From Chiridota heheva (lineage: Eukaryota; Echinodermata; Holothuroidea; Apodida; Chiridotidae): 64,000 bases of DNA. The DNA lies in assembly GCA_020152595.1 (NCBI GenBank), contig JAIGNY010001654.1, positions 332,501 through 396,500 on the forward strand. The letters are read 5' to 3'. The stretch's first letter is position 1; each line of letters opens with the position of its first letter. The notes under the pieces were generated by a model. The model worked only from the letters and a program-made list of their open reading frames with translations, did no database searches and had not been told where the DNA came from. Positions 14,406 to 25,814 of this stretch are shown here, in pieces. The position numbers were made by a program, and so were the translations under genes.

Positions 14406-14819
14406 GGCTGTTATGCTTAATCGCTTTATTGCTTTGATTGTCATTGAGTGTACCAAATATTTTTTCTTCTTCCTTTTAGTATTTGTATGGTGATTTTGCT
14501 TGAATGTTTAGTGGGTTTGCTCGAAAGGTTGGAGTCAAAACCAAAAGTGTGTGTGTGGGGGGGGGGCGATGGAGGGGGCGAGGGGGCAAGGGGGCGAGAA
14601 GCGAGGGGGCGAGGGGGGATATAATTGCATTACCTCTGGCTTCTCCCATTTGCATTTGCTAAATTGTCATTCGCTAAAGTGTTGACCGCTGATCGTATCT
14701 TTGGACAAAAGATGCATTCAACCCGACTAAGCCATGAGGCTAATATTTGACAGCCAAGAAATGTGAGAAAATTGCAATACATTCCACTTACTTTCGTTTT
14801 GTTTATATTCCATCAACAG

Positions 14820-15295
14820 TTTCTCAAGATTACCTCCGCGTACATCTTAACCAGGATGCACATGCGTTTCAACAATCGCTGAAAAGTCATTCGCGATTTC
14901 AGAATGTCGCCATCCCAGATGCACAAAAAGAAATGGAAGAACTAACCAAACTGTTAGATGATTGTAGGCCTGCAGTCATTGGTCGCTTTCGTCACCCTAA
15001 ACTTGGGATGAATTCTTTGGAACAGTCATGCGCAGAAAAGTTTCATGTCAGTCAGGAAAAGCCGGATAATATGCTTCCGACCATCCCAGAAAAACGTCTA
15101 GTCACAAAGAATGGCAACGCTGAGGTCGTTTCAAATGTAAATGTAAAAAAAGAACCTTTAAGTTTTCTTCAAGTGGAGGGACAACCTATCAAAACAAATG
15201 ACAAAGTATTTATTCCTGCTTTATCTATATCCAATCGCGCCACTGAAAGTCAAGTAGACCACGGCCATTGGTTAAAAGTAAAATTAGAAAACTAA
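14820..15295 (+). CDS. DED protein (DEDD-like), exon 3 with stop
   Basis: Acceptor TTCCATCAACAG|TTTCTC at phase 1 continues exon 2 in frame (DDKFS-L-SQDYLRVHLNQD). About 158 codons follow to TAA at 15293-15295, giving 320 residues in total, close to the 318-326 of vertebrate DEDD/DEDD2. The region is hydrophilic (KEMEELTKLLDDCRPAVIGR, later IPEKRLVTKNG) and I see no similarity to the C-terminal domain of vertebrate DEDD, so homology is supported for the DED only. A second open frame (15268-15522, rich in Lys/Arg) overlaps the end in another frame. An alternative donor AAA|GTAAAA at 15278 (phase 0) could join the exons proposed at 16348 and 16607. Either would change the C terminus. Confidence 0.6.
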
Positions 15296-15522
15296 GACAA
15301 AGAATAGGCGTCGAAGCGATGGAATACAAATCCGTTAGTTCGAGATTATATAATAGTATGCAGAAAAATCCAGTAAGGAAGAGAGAATTGTCAAAACCGA
15401 GATATTTCAAACGAAAACCACGATTTAATCGTCCGGATCGGTCCAGTTTAATCGAAATGGAAAACCGGTTTGCAATTATGTCGGTTTTTTCTGCAAACAA
15501 TCCTATAGATAAAAAAATATGA
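15268..15522 (+). CDS. overlapping basic open frame after the DED gene
   Basis: An 84-codon open frame overlaps the last 28 bases of exon 3 in a different frame. The product is very basic, with segments such as KSKIRKLRQRIGVEAMEY and SKPRYFKRKPRFNRPDRSS, and ends NNPIDKKI. Such a long stop-free run with coding-like composition is unusual in this AT-rich DNA outside simple repeats. It may be the true C terminus of the DED protein displaced by a one- or two-base indel (sequencing error or decay), or 3' UTR that is open by chance. No domain recognised. Confidence 0.3.
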   Translation: MVKSKIRKLRQRIGVEAMEYKSVSSRLYNSMQKNPVRKRELSKPRYFKRKPRFNRPDRSSLIEMENRFAIMSVFSANNPIDKKI

Positions 15523-15698
15523 ATCAACCGTTATGATTCGAGTAAGGAGTTATTTTTTTAAAGTTCGCCTCGGATATATCGATACCTGCCCATCAGTTAC
15601 AATACACAAACAAGTGAGTTCAATCAAGAAGTTCAATATCAATGCATCTACATGTTGAGAGCTGTGGATGTATAGAAGCAACATGCATAGCAACAACA

Positions 15699-15900
15699 GA
15701 CCTCCGTGGTGTAGTGGTTAGTGCTTTGTCCTCTCTTTGTCCTCTCACCTGCACGTCCCGGGTTCGACTCCCGGTGGGTCCGCAACCAGTGAATAATAAA
15801 TTGCTTTGGCTGTCTTTATATAATGTCCAGCACTAGGTGCTTTGGGACGTCAAAGCTTGCTATGCAATTTGGCTAATCGCTATAAATCTTTTCAAATTTG
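15699..15900 (+). mobile_element. tRNA-derived SINE
   Basis: tRNA-like head with A box TGGTGTAGTGGTTA (15707-15720) and B box GGTTCGACTCC (15761-15771); the T arm CCGGG-TTCGACT-CCCGG is intact. The anticodon arm is broken by a repeated TTTGTCCTCTC and the acceptor stem pairs only partly, so it is not a working tRNA. The tail has GTCCAGCACTAGGTGCTTTG. Confidence 0.78.
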
Positions 15901-16347
15901 AAAACCGCAATATGCAAATTTGTATGCAAATTGTTTATGTGATTGGAAAGAGATACATTACATCTTACTGGTGACTAAATATCCTGTTATCTATAAACTG
16001 TTTTGCTAAGATTTTAAAGCTCTTGTAATCAATATAGAAATTGCTACGTGTCCATAGAACATGAAGGTCAGATATCGTGTAACATGGACAGTTAAAGTCA
16101 ACGTATCTGATTGGTCATACAAAAATACCGACAACCAACCAATCACTGTACATACACAGACAGAGAAATACGCACTTAGATTAAAAACAATTTACAACCA
16201 GTACGTACAATGTAATTTTAGAATTTTTAAAAACTTTTAAAACTTACTTGAATGAAGCATCAATTGGGCGAACATTTCTCCGCCGAGAATTTCATCTTTG
16301 CATTCTCCTGAACTGTCTTCAAGGCTGTATTTTCCAACTTAGGGTAG

Positions 16348-16522
16348 GGACAGGGAGGACTTCCCGGCAGAATTAAAGTAAAACACAAAAGGTTTTGGAA
16401 AAGAATTGTCCTCCCATGCACCAGTGTGGATGGTAAGTGTGGCCCAATGGTCCACACTTCCGTGCCACCTTTTGTAAAGGGGAATGACGGCCCTGCATAT
16501 CTTCCACTAAAAAGTAATGAAG
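16348..16522 (+). CDS. candidate internal exon, unknown protein
   Basis: Open in one frame from a possible acceptor GGGTAG|GGACAG (phase 0) to a near-perfect donor AATGAAG|GTAAGG (phase 1). The 58 codons read GLPGRIKVKHKRFWKRIVLP, then CTSVDGKCGPMVHTSVPPFV and KGNDGPAYLPLKSNE. Composition looks like protein; no family recognised. Phase 0 at its start matches the alternative donor at 15278 of the DED gene, and phase 1 at its end matches the candidate exon at 16607, so these may be alternative 3' exons of the DED gene. The acceptor is weak. Confidence 0.32.
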
Positions 16523-16606
16523 GTAAGGAAAATAATCAAGAACATATTTTTACGTTTCAGACGTTTTGCTTTTACTTATTCCAAGCACCTGTTTACGGTT
16601 TTTCAG

Positions 16607-16662
16607 CAGAGCGGAAAACTATGATGCACGAACTTTATAAAAAAAATAGCACCTACTCTTGA
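16607..16662 (+). CDS. candidate terminal exon
   Basis: Acceptor ACGGTTTTTCAG|CAGAGC follows a good pyrimidine tract. Joined at phase 1 to the exon ending at 16522 it gives AERKTMMHELYKKNSTYS and then TGA at 16660-16662. The evidence is the phase match and the splice signal only. Confidence 0.28.
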
Positions 16663-16739
16663 TTTTAAATCGTGTTTTCTGCGTTTCTTGCCTTATAACC
16701 GAGAGGGTTATCATTCTTTTGTACTTCGATTCGTGTAAT

Positions 16740-16745
16740 AATAAA
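16740..16745 (+). terminator. possible polyadenylation signal AATAAA
   Basis: AATAAA lies 78 bases after the stop of the candidate terminal exon at 16662. In AT-rich DNA this hexamer is common by chance, so support is weak. Confidence 0.2.
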
Positions 16746-17672
16746 TAATATTGTTTTGCCTGAGATTATGACTACATGTCAATCAGCCTATATGCTAGAT
16801 GTATATTGTGTACAATGAATTAATCATATAATCGCGTTCTAGTGATGTCCATGTGATAGCCTTTATGCACTATTATTTATGGAATCTTTATGCTTATATA
16901 TAAGACTTGCATAGACAGGGACATGTATATATGGGGGTGGGGGCATTTATTGTTGATGAATTTGCTATAATTACCCAGCCCCCCCCCCTCCCCCCTCATT
17001 AAATATATAGTGAAATAATAATATAAATCAATCAATACCTCAGTACCGAAAGAAAAATATATATTATCTTTAGTAATATTCTTCTCCAGAACTGGAGAAT
17101 CTGAGAAGAGGGCCGAGAAAGTATGGGAATAAGACAACATGGCTGCAGGTTTCTTTCAAGTGAGAAAATAATGTATTGTTTTATAATTTTGCCTGCATGT
17201 GTGTATGGGCGGGGTACGTGCCCCCTGTCCTCCAGGAAATACGGCCCGAGGGAGATGGAATGCAAATTGTACCAGCTACTGAAAAATCAAATATTTTATC
17301 TTTTCCCGATCTTGAAAAATTTGGACCCAAAACTTGTCATTGTTCTCGCAAATCATTTGCTGTGTATGTAATTTATAGATAGTAATGAAACAAAGTAATT
17401 GCAAGATCATTGTTGCATAGTAGTAGACCCAATGAGAGGAATAATAACAGAAGGCCAAAAAGAAGAGGGCATTTTAATCGACGAATCATGTCTATAGATT
17501 TATATTTTTTTAAAGCAGGTTAGAAGTAATGGTTATAGTCCTACATTTCTCAAAGCTTATACACGCATACCTGACTGCTTAACTACGCATTGTATTTATA
17601 TAATGGTGGACAAAATGTATTTCCTAAATACTAAACTGCTATAGAGTATGGGATGCTTGGAAAGAACCGATC
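16746..17672. other. non-genic
   Basis: Short frames only, a C-rich run at 16979-16998. No supported exon. Confidence 0.45.
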
Positions 17673-17680
17673 ACAGTGAT

Positions 17681-18113
17681 CAGGGCCGGATTTCGACATG
17701 TGGAGGCCCATGGGCAACTTCAGGAGTGGAGGCCTCACACTACTTTAATGACCGCCGTCATGTGGGAGGGGTCTAAGGGGGGGTGTACCCCCTTTGGAAT
17801 TTTTTGGAATAATTAAGGGTGCTTAGATGCAAAATGGTGCAGTATTTTGTGATTTTTTAAGTAAATTTATGTTCAAGAATTTTTATTTTGTAAGCCTGTT
17901 TACCTGCCCAATTTTCAGTACAAATGAACAGATTGCTATCACTCCTACCAATGCAAATTAACAGGTTGCTACCACATTTTTTCCCTTACACAATTTTTTT
18001 TCATGAAAAAATGTGGAGACCCATGGGCAATTGGTTGCTAGACATTTTTCCCCAATTTTTTTCATGGGCAACTGACCCATGGGCAACGTTATTCATTGCT
18101 AAATCCGGCCCTG
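17681..18113. mobile_element. hAT-like MITE, 433 bp
   Basis: Inverted ends CAGGGCCGGATTT at 17681 and AAATCCGGCCCTG ending at 18113 are perfect over 13 bp. Flanks ACAGTGAT (17673-17680) and ACGTTGAT (18114-18121) match at 6 of 8 positions, as expected for an aged 8-bp hAT target duplication. CATGGGCAA occurs several times inside. No transposase frame. Confidence 0.82.
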
Positions 18114-18363
18114 ACGTTGATAGAATTTTCCTGAACAGGATAATTCTGACACGAAAGTACGTTAAGTATGTTTCAGTATGATTTTTTGAAATGAATAAAT
18201 CGCTTCATGATACCATCTGCCATCTAGCAATGTTTTATGCATCCCTACTTATACAAGCTATAGTTAAAATTACGGTGGCCCATTAGGGTAACAAACTATG
18301 AGGTGGCCCATTCAATCCGGGTAAAAAACTATAAGGTGCTCATCCAATCTGCAATTGGATTGA

Positions 18364-18545
18364 ATCCGTAATTTGCATGATTGAATCCGTAATTACGGAT
18401 TGAATCCGTAATTACGGATTGAATCCGTTACGGATTGAATCCATATTCGATCCGTAATTACGGATTCGATCCGTAATTACGGATTCGATCCGTAATAACA
18501 AATTCGATCCGTAATTACGGATTCGATCCGTAATTACGAAATTTA
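18364..18545. repeat. palindromic minisatellite CCGTAATTACGG
   Basis: About nine units of ~19 bp built on TCCGTAATTACGGA joined by TTGAA or TTCGA. Each core is a perfect palindrome, so the array can fold in many ways. The linker changes from TTGAATCC to TTCGATCC half way. Confidence 0.9.
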
Positions 18546-18772
18546 TTGTTTGGTTCCGTAATAACGGATTCGATCCTATCGGATTCGATATTACGAAAAT
18601 GTTTGGTTCAGATATTATCAGTCGTCTGCCAAAATGTATACATGTGTGTGTGTGCGCGTGTGTGACGCTTTGCTTGTAAACACAATATCTCCTGAACAAT
18701 ACATTTGTGCTATGTCATATTTGGCACATAGATGCATCATAACCATAGATGGTCCCTATTTTTTTTAGTATC

Positions 18773-18901
18773 GATATCGTGCAAATTAAAGAGTGAGCAT
18801 GGCAAAATGTAGAAGTCTTAAAATGCTCATATTTTGATATCGTGCAAATTAAAGAGTGAGCATGGCAAAATGTAGAAGTCTTAAAATGCTCATATTTTGA
18901 T
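18773..18901 (+). repeat. 63-bp direct tandem duplication
   Basis: GATATCGTGCAAATTAAAGA and the following 43 bases are repeated at 18836 almost without change. A diverged relative of the surrounding sequence lies at 19033-19215 (GTAAACACAGTATCTCGAGA against GTAAACACAATATCTCCTGA). Confidence 0.88.
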
Positions 18902-19634
18902 AACCATATATCTGTTTTGCATCTTCTTGGCGTAAATAAGGTGTTAGGGTTAGTGCAGATATTCATCTTATCAAAATATTTTAAAATCACTGATATGAGT
19001 TGTGAGTGGGGCATAATGTGGTTTTGCTGAAACAGTTTGTAAACACAGTATCTCGAGAACCATACATCAGTGGCATGTCAAATTTGGCACATTGATTAAT
19101 CATTACTCAAATATGATCTCAATTGTTTTTGGTGTCGATACCATGCATTTAATGAGTGAGTGGGGCTTAGTGCAAAAATCTTGAACTTTTCAAATCTTTA
19201 CAAGTGAATGCCAGTTTTGTTTCTTATGTGGCATGCTTATGTTGTTAGATAGTGTGCACATGCTTATGTTGTTAAAATGTCATATTTAATTAATCTAATT
19301 AACTTTTAAATAAAAAAATATATATATCTTGACTCTACCCACAACCTGTAAATCTCTATTCAATTAAATCTCTTTTATACTGTTGTGAGCCTTTCATAAG
19401 TTTAAGTTCCTTTGTTCATTGTTTTCACATGCCAAAGACTATCTTAATTAATAGACGGTGACAAGGCCGCGCATTTCTTCTCAATCGCAACAGTTGCAAA
19501 GGATGTTTTACGGGCTGGTCATCTTTATAGTGACTTTGTATAATTATCCAAAAGCATAAAACAAATAAATACTTTGGTTAATTGGTCATATCATGACATT
19601 GTCAAGTAAGATGTCCCTGGTTAAATTATCGGCG

Positions 19635-22396
19635 AGTCCTCAACCACAAACACCCCCACCAAGACGATTTGGAGTATGATAAACAGCTTCTACGGCAGGA
19701 TGGTTAAGTCTCCCATTTCCCGTCTCTCCTGGAATGGTAATCTTCTCACCGGGAAAAAGGATATCGCTAACCGCCTCGCCGCATTTTTCAGCAACATCTC
19801 GTCCTCTGCTAAGTACTCCAATGTTCAAAGCCAAAAAGCTCCCGACGAAACCCGGAATATTACCTTTTCATCCGACAACACCGAGAGCTACAACACCCCT
19901 CTCACCCTATCTGAATTAAAGCAAGCTATCCACAACGCTGGCTGTACCTCCAAGGACCCAGATAACACCCCTACCAGTTCCTGAAACACCTCCTCAACAA
20001 GGCCACCGCTACCCTTCTCATCATCCCCAACCATATTTGGAACTCACACTTCTTTCCCCTATATGGAGGACAGCTATCACCACCCCCTTTCCCATACCAA
20101 GGAAGGAGGACAACACCAACCTCTCCAGCTACCGAACCATTGCTCTCAACTGCGGAATATTCTTCCCTTCACCAAAGCGGCTTGCGGAAACGTTGCAATA
20201 CCTTAGACCAGTTAATAACGCTCGACACCTCTATCCGGGAACCCTTTGTAAAAAGGAACACCTTATTGCCATCTTTTTCGACCTCGGGAAAGCTTTCGAC
20301 ACTACATGGAAATACGGCATTACCGCAACCTTCACACCATCGGCCTCAGAGGCCACCTCCCCATCTTGATTAAAACATCCTCTCACCAAGGCACTTTCAA
20401 ATTCGTATTGGCCACACCCTCTCCAACCCCTACCCCCAAAAAGAGGGCGGCCCCCAAGGCAGTATCCTCTACCCTACCCTCTTCAACCTGAGCATTAACA
20501 ACATCGCGGACAACCATGGCCCCAACACCAAATGTGCCTTCTACGTGGACGACTTCACCATCTTCTACTCCTCCCCTAGCTTTTCTGTCGTCGAAAATAG
20601 GCATCAACTTAGACTCAACCGGCTGCAAGACTGGTTCAACAATAAAGGTTTTAAATTCTCTAAATTGCCAAAGAAAAGACAGTTTACATGCATATTCTGT
20701 CATTTCAACAACCTCCCTCCAACCTGAACCTCGTGCTCAACGGCAATCGCATCCCTAAAGTTGACCACACTAAGCTCCTGGGTTTTACCCTAGAACCCAA
20801 GTTCTCCTACAAGCAACACATCACCAACTGCAACAGCTCCCTCAAATTTCTCCGCCTCCTCTCCAACACCACTTGGATTGCGAACCCCCACGCTCTCCTC
20901 AACATCTTCAAGCTTACCATTCGTGCTAAGCTCGAATATGGAAATAGTGTCTACTGTGCCGCTCACAACTCTTACCTCAACGACATTAACATTATTCAAA
21001 ATTAAGTTCTCAGGCTTTGCCTAAGTACCTACAGGACCTCCTTATCACCAGCCTTTACATTAAAGCCAACGAACCCCCCTTCGTGCTAAGGTGTAGAAAG
21101 CTTAGCCTTTCCTACGCTTTAGAACCATCACCAACACCTAAAATCTTGTCTACAACCAAATTAGGTATCCCAATTTCTCCACCCTCTTTGATGAAATTAA
21201 AACCCTATCCTCCCTTCATCGTACGCATCAAACACGACCTCCACCATCTCGGCATCAACCCCGCCACTCTTTGCACCTTCTGGCCCCTTTTCCTCCCTGG
21301 GCCCCCCCTCCCTTCTATCCACCTGGGCCTCCGCTCCAATCATCACAAAACCCAACCTAACCTCTTCATCAACATCTACAATCAAATCAAAGACCAACCA
21401 CTCTCCATCTATACTGGTGGCTCTAAGGAAGGAGACAAGACAGCTGATGCTGTCGTCATCCAAGACATCACCCTCAGAAGCAGACTTCCCAACTACTCAT
21501 CCATCTTTTCGACGGAGGCCAAGTCTATCCTGCTAGCTGTCAACTATACTCTCCGCTCAGCCACTTTGCCTGCCATGTTCTGAGACTCCAAGTCTGTCCT
21601 TACTTCTTTACTCAACCTTAATTGGGATAACCCTACGTCCCACTTCCTCCTCCGTAAACCCCTTCCCTTCCCCTTCCCCTCCCTCCTCGCTGTGCATAAA
21701 AAGTATTATTTTCTTCTGGATAGCCAGCAATGCTGGCACCCCCGGCAATGGTGAAGCTGATTCAGCCGCTAAACTTGCCCTCAACCTCCCCCTACCTCCT
21801 TTCCCAAAACCCTTTCTGCATCAAACCGCTTATCACTTCCCTTGTTTGTGACCGCATGGTACTCCCAAATTGATAACAAACTCAACGACATCCAGCTCAC
21901 CAAACCCACCATTCACAATCTCTCCCGTATCGACAACGTCCACATTACCCGCCTTAGAATAGGTCACACCCACCTCACTCACTCCCACCTCCTTATTTGC
22001 TCCCCACCTCTCTGCAACAATTGTCATTGCCCCCTGACAATCCACCATGTCCTTCTTGCCTGCCCCTGTACAACCTCCCCAGAGCTTCCCTCATCCCTCA
22101 GAACTCCATAGCCGAGCTCTTTCAGAAAGGAAAAAAACAGGATAAAATTATCTTCATCTTCCTATACAACCATATTTAGTCCTCCTCTTCCATCCCTCCA
22201 CCTACTTTTACCTTCTTTACACGCCTACACTTCCTCTTTCGATCCCAGCCTCCTGGCTCTTAGCCCCCGTTCTTCTCTCAGACTCCTCCTATTTTCTTTT
22301 CTTCCTACCTCTGGAATAATCTAACCTCTCATGCACAATTTGACCCTTGCTGTCGTGGTGCCGTTAAGCCCTCAACAAACAAACAAACAAACAAAC
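19635..22396 (+). mobile_element. LINE retrotransposon, RT + RNase H, decayed (copy 1)
   Basis: A 5'-truncated non-LTR element broken by frameshifts and stops. In order: the linker after the endonuclease (FYGRMVKSPISRLSWNG, LTLSELKQAIHNAGCTSKDP); RT pieces DQLITLDTSIRE, HLIAIFFDLGKAFDTTWKYG and FYVDDFTIFYSS, where YVDD is the RT active-site box; an RNase H domain (YTGGSKEGDKTADAVV, IFSTEAKSILLAVNYT, DSKSVLTS, GNGEADSAAKLAL); and a C-terminal Cys/His part (LRIGHTHLTHSHLL, CNNCHCPLTIHHVLLACP). RNase H after RT and the zinc-knuckle-like tail fit the I/Jockey superfamily. The 3' end is GGTGCCGTTAAGCCCTC followed by an AACA-type tail at 22376-22396, shared with copy 2. Not functional. Confidence 0.85.
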
Positions 22397-23539
22397 TTTG
22401 TATTTTTCATAATATCAACCGTTACATGCCTGCAGTGATAAAACTGTGGGGGGTAAATAAGGCCCGAGAATTTTGGGACTTATAAAAAAAAGTATATCGC
22501 TTATTGCTCCGGACCAAAAATATGGATTTTGCTCGGGCCGGGTTCTACCTATGCACCCTTCCTATTCTTGTGTCCCGTCCTTTAGCAGCCTGTAGGTTAT
22601 ATACTTATACTGTTATACTCTTCAACGACGATTTATTTAACGGGAAGGAAGGGGTCTTTCCCAATCCAATTGTTCAGAAATGTATATACACTTGTAAACT
22701 TTCCTTACGCATTTAACGATGGGTGCACTCCGGCTACGCCCCCGTGAACGCCCGAGTGAATCGCTTGCACTTACCCCCGTTCTATGGTTAATCCCCTGGA
22801 TTAACCTTGCATATAAAATTATAGTTTAACCTTTAATTAATTTGCATGTGATAGCAATTGACTAATTGTCCATGGCTTTGCCAGTAGTGCATTATAGTTA
22901 GGTTTCATCACGAATAAATTGCGTATGGTATGGAACATGTTGCCAAAGAGTTTCCACACAAGCTCTTTGATGTTACTTAGCTGCTTGGCGTAATTTTAGT
23001 GCAATTTGTTCTTGTCTACAGTGCCTAGTAGTTGTAGCTTTTCCACCTTTCGGGTAGTAGTTTTTCTTCATAGTTTTCCGGTCATTTTCCTTTCTCTGTC
23101 TTGCACTGTCGTCGGTGTCATTTTCTTGTATGATCTGAAATGTCAAGTACTTTTGTTGTGCTTTTCATGTAATCCCTCTAAAAGATCGCTTTACATGTCC
23201 GCCGATGGGGTATTAAATGCATCCAAAAGCGACGGAGAACGAGAAGATTTAGACGCAGCTGGCAACATGAGATCTTAATCAAGATGTAATGCTTACGCTC
23301 GGATGAAACAGATGTGCACCTGTTAGGAACTATAACTGCATCAGCGTCACATGAAGACCGGCGAGGAAACACTTAACGGATCTGCAGATGAGGAGAAACG
23401 AAGACTTAATTAGAAATATCCTATTCATCCTGGGAATGAATATCACAGCGTTAATTATATTAACATTATCCTCGTCCTTTTCATGTCATGTCTTTTGCAA
23501 GGAGTGTAATACTTAAAAGGCGACATCAAGTCAAATATT
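22397..23539. other. non-genic
   Basis: No supported exon. The frame at 23006-23278 is mostly low-complexity hydrophobic and lacks splice context. Confidence 0.4.
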
Positions 23540-23825
23540 CTAGCTTAAAGGAAAGGTACCGTCCCATAAATAAATTCAGAAGTGTACGCCGCCGTGGTGG
23601 TAACGTCACTTCTGGTTTGCAAGTTTTCCTTATTGATTGCGAAATATCTGTGATGTTATCGATAACACATGTGGGTTTCTATGTTCGATCCAGCGGATAA
23701 CTGATCGATAAGATCGCAGATTTCTCGCGATCAATAGGAAAATTGAAACCGGAAGTAACGTTCCCAGCACGGCGGCGTTCACTGAATGTATATGTGGGAC
23801 GATGCATTCCTTTCATATATGATAG
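23540..23825. mobile_element. foldback MITE with long inverted arms
   Basis: The left arm (AAAGGAAAGGTACCGTCCCA ... GCCGCCGTGGTGGTAACGTC) is the reverse complement, with mismatches, of the right arm (AGCACGGCGGCGTTCACT ... TGGGACGATGCATTCCTTTC). The arms run nearly to the centre, which has CGATAAC and TCGATAAG. A half copy lies at 3385-3475. Confidence 0.8.
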
Positions 23826-24289
23826 AGATTTGAAAAATAAACCAATAATCTTATAAAATATCATTCCATTCTTAATTTATCCAAGTAAAGTTGTAACATG
23901 CATGGACGCTGCCATTTTGTCTAATGTTGTGTCGAAATTATGCCAATGATGACATTATCCACCCAATATGCTAACACTCATAATGTATTTTCTTTCCAAA
24001 ATGCTTTGACATGAAGTTTTAAAGGCTTGAATCATTAATATCATATAAATATAAAAATTCATAGACCCATGCAAGGGAAAAAAATATTTCTTAGAAGTTA
24101 AGAAAATCTTAAATAGATTATCAAGAAGTACATGAATATTCTTATCTGTACTGGGTGTGGTGGCATTATTTTTTAGAGGGCGTATGAACAAAATGGAAGC
24201 TCTCATGTAAGTTTACATCGACATAATTAATGTTTGAATAAATTATATTAAATATATGCTTAATTATTCTGCACAATGTGAACTTTCTT

Positions 24290-24357
24290 CAGATGATTTA
24301 TAATTATTATTTCTATCATATTAAATGAAGAAAAAGCCAGACTTTATGTCTCCTTTA
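24290..24357 (+). mobile_element. right-end fragment of the 47.4-kb MITE
   Basis: TTCTATCATATTAAATGAAG followed by CCAGACTTTATGTCTCCTTT matches the last ~60 bp of the 47.4-kb element. Confidence 0.65.
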
Positions 24358-25161
24358 AAATACAGAGACCAATAAACTTTGATTTAGAGCACACTTATCA
24401 GCATATAGTATATGTACAATACATTTTGACAGTTTTAAAATTTATTTGGTACTCCTGTTTTTTTCTTCTTAAATTTTACCAATTGAATGAAAACTATATG
24501 CCTACAAAACCTGTAATATTTTAGGCAAGGATGGGGATCAGTCACGTAAATTTGAGGCTTAAGGCAGTGACGTAGCCAGATGGGCAGTGTCCAACAATTG
24601 ATGAAACTTGCTCCCCGCAAAAATCTAAGTACCAACTTTAGATACAACTGTTTATCAATAAATTGTTAGGGGGGTCACATTCTGACATAGGGCGGAGGGG
24701 AGGTGAAGCCATGCTAAGGGGTGGGGCATGCTACAACCATGTGATGGTAAGCAGTTTTAGATAGGCAGCTGGCTGTAAATGGGGAGGCAAGGCCCGTCAA
24801 CAAGAGAGCTATTACCCCTGGCCTTGGCCTGTTGGCTCCGCAGAGCAAAACAAGTCACGTGTCAAGTATAACAAATATCGGTGAGGCGTCTGTTTTCCAC
24901 AAAGTGAGTGACAACATTTTCAAAAACTTTTTAAAATTCTGACTGGAAGTGGAGGAAGTCCCTCTGGCAATAACTTTTCCAGTCCAGAACACAAACCGAT
25001 ATACAAAAGATCCACTCTGGGGACCAGACTGAGGGCCACTATAGGGGCCAAATGGTCAGATGGTTGGCTGGGGCCATGCATATTAAAAATGCCATGCACC
25101 CTACACAATCTATACCACTGGTCAATCGAAACATAAAAACAATTCCATAAAGATGGCTTAC

Positions 25162-25471
25162 CAGAAATGTTACACTCGCCGTCTTCCCCTTCTCCGGGAA
25201 CATATTCAAATGAGTCCTGGTACTCGAGTATGATTGGCTCGCTGGTCTTCCTCTTGCGTGGCGGAACCAGGTACCTGACAACGTGACCAATGTCTAAGTC
25301 CCCTGGCTGATCGTATAGATCCCGTAGAAAGCGACTGACGTTGTTATTAATGTGATGCTCCCTCGACGATGGTAAATACTGACAATTAATTTGTCTTACA
25401 ATTTCATTGATGACTTCGTAATTGCGAAGAAACTTCCGCAAAAGAATTTGATCTTGTTTATGGATCTCTGC
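25162..25471 (-). CDS. unrecognised coiled-coil protein, exon 2
   Basis: Acceptor TTAATTCACAG|GCAGAG (phase 0) and donor ATTTCTG|GTAAGC (phase 1). It continues exon 1 in frame as AEIHKQDQILLRKFLRNYEV and INEIVRQINCQYLPSS, extending the amphipathic helix. A domain-like stretch follows (HHINNNVSRFLRDLYDQPGD, DIGHVVRYLVPPRKRKTSE) and then an acidic part with FEYVPGEGEDGECNISG. About 197 residues are recovered from the two exons. The next exon was not found; the frame stays open through the donor to a stop at 24920, so intron retention or a terminal exon is possible, although that tail looks repeat-like. Function unknown. Confidence 0.6.
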
Positions 25472-25478
25472 CTGTGAA

Positions 25479-25814
25479 TTAAAACAATAAATTCATGTTA
25501 TAAATAACCCGTTCTGCTGCTGCAGTGTAAACAGTTAAGAAATAGGGATCTTTGTGGCCCGAATGGGTTTGGTCTTCGTCATTCGGTCCCCATACAGCCA
25601 TACATTTTTTAAATGCAGAACTTATCGCAGGGGCCTCAAATTCCACAGAGACAGGTTTTTTGTCAGTGACGATAATCAACGCAAAAGGTTCTGCTGGACC
25701 TCCACACCGGCCCCTCCTGCTTCCCCTCACCCCTGTCCGCCCTTCCGAGCTTTTTTTTCCTTTCCTCCCTCTTCCTGCTCTTTGCCTTGCGCCCATTGTG
25801 GAGTTGTTTCCCAT
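25479..25814 (-). other. 111-codon open frame in the intron
   Basis: Open frame starting MGNNSTMGARQRAGRGRKGK with a Gly/Arg-rich start and a tail SVEFEAPAISSAFKKCMAVW. It lies wholly in the intron of the minus-strand gene at 25162-26883. The opposite strand is also open, which suggests GC-richer DNA with few stops rather than a proven gene. No family recognised. Confidence 0.15.

Noticed and set aside
15699-15783. Functional tRNA gene
   Set aside because: A and B boxes are good, but the anticodon arm is disrupted and the acceptor stem is only partly paired, so a SINE head is more likely.
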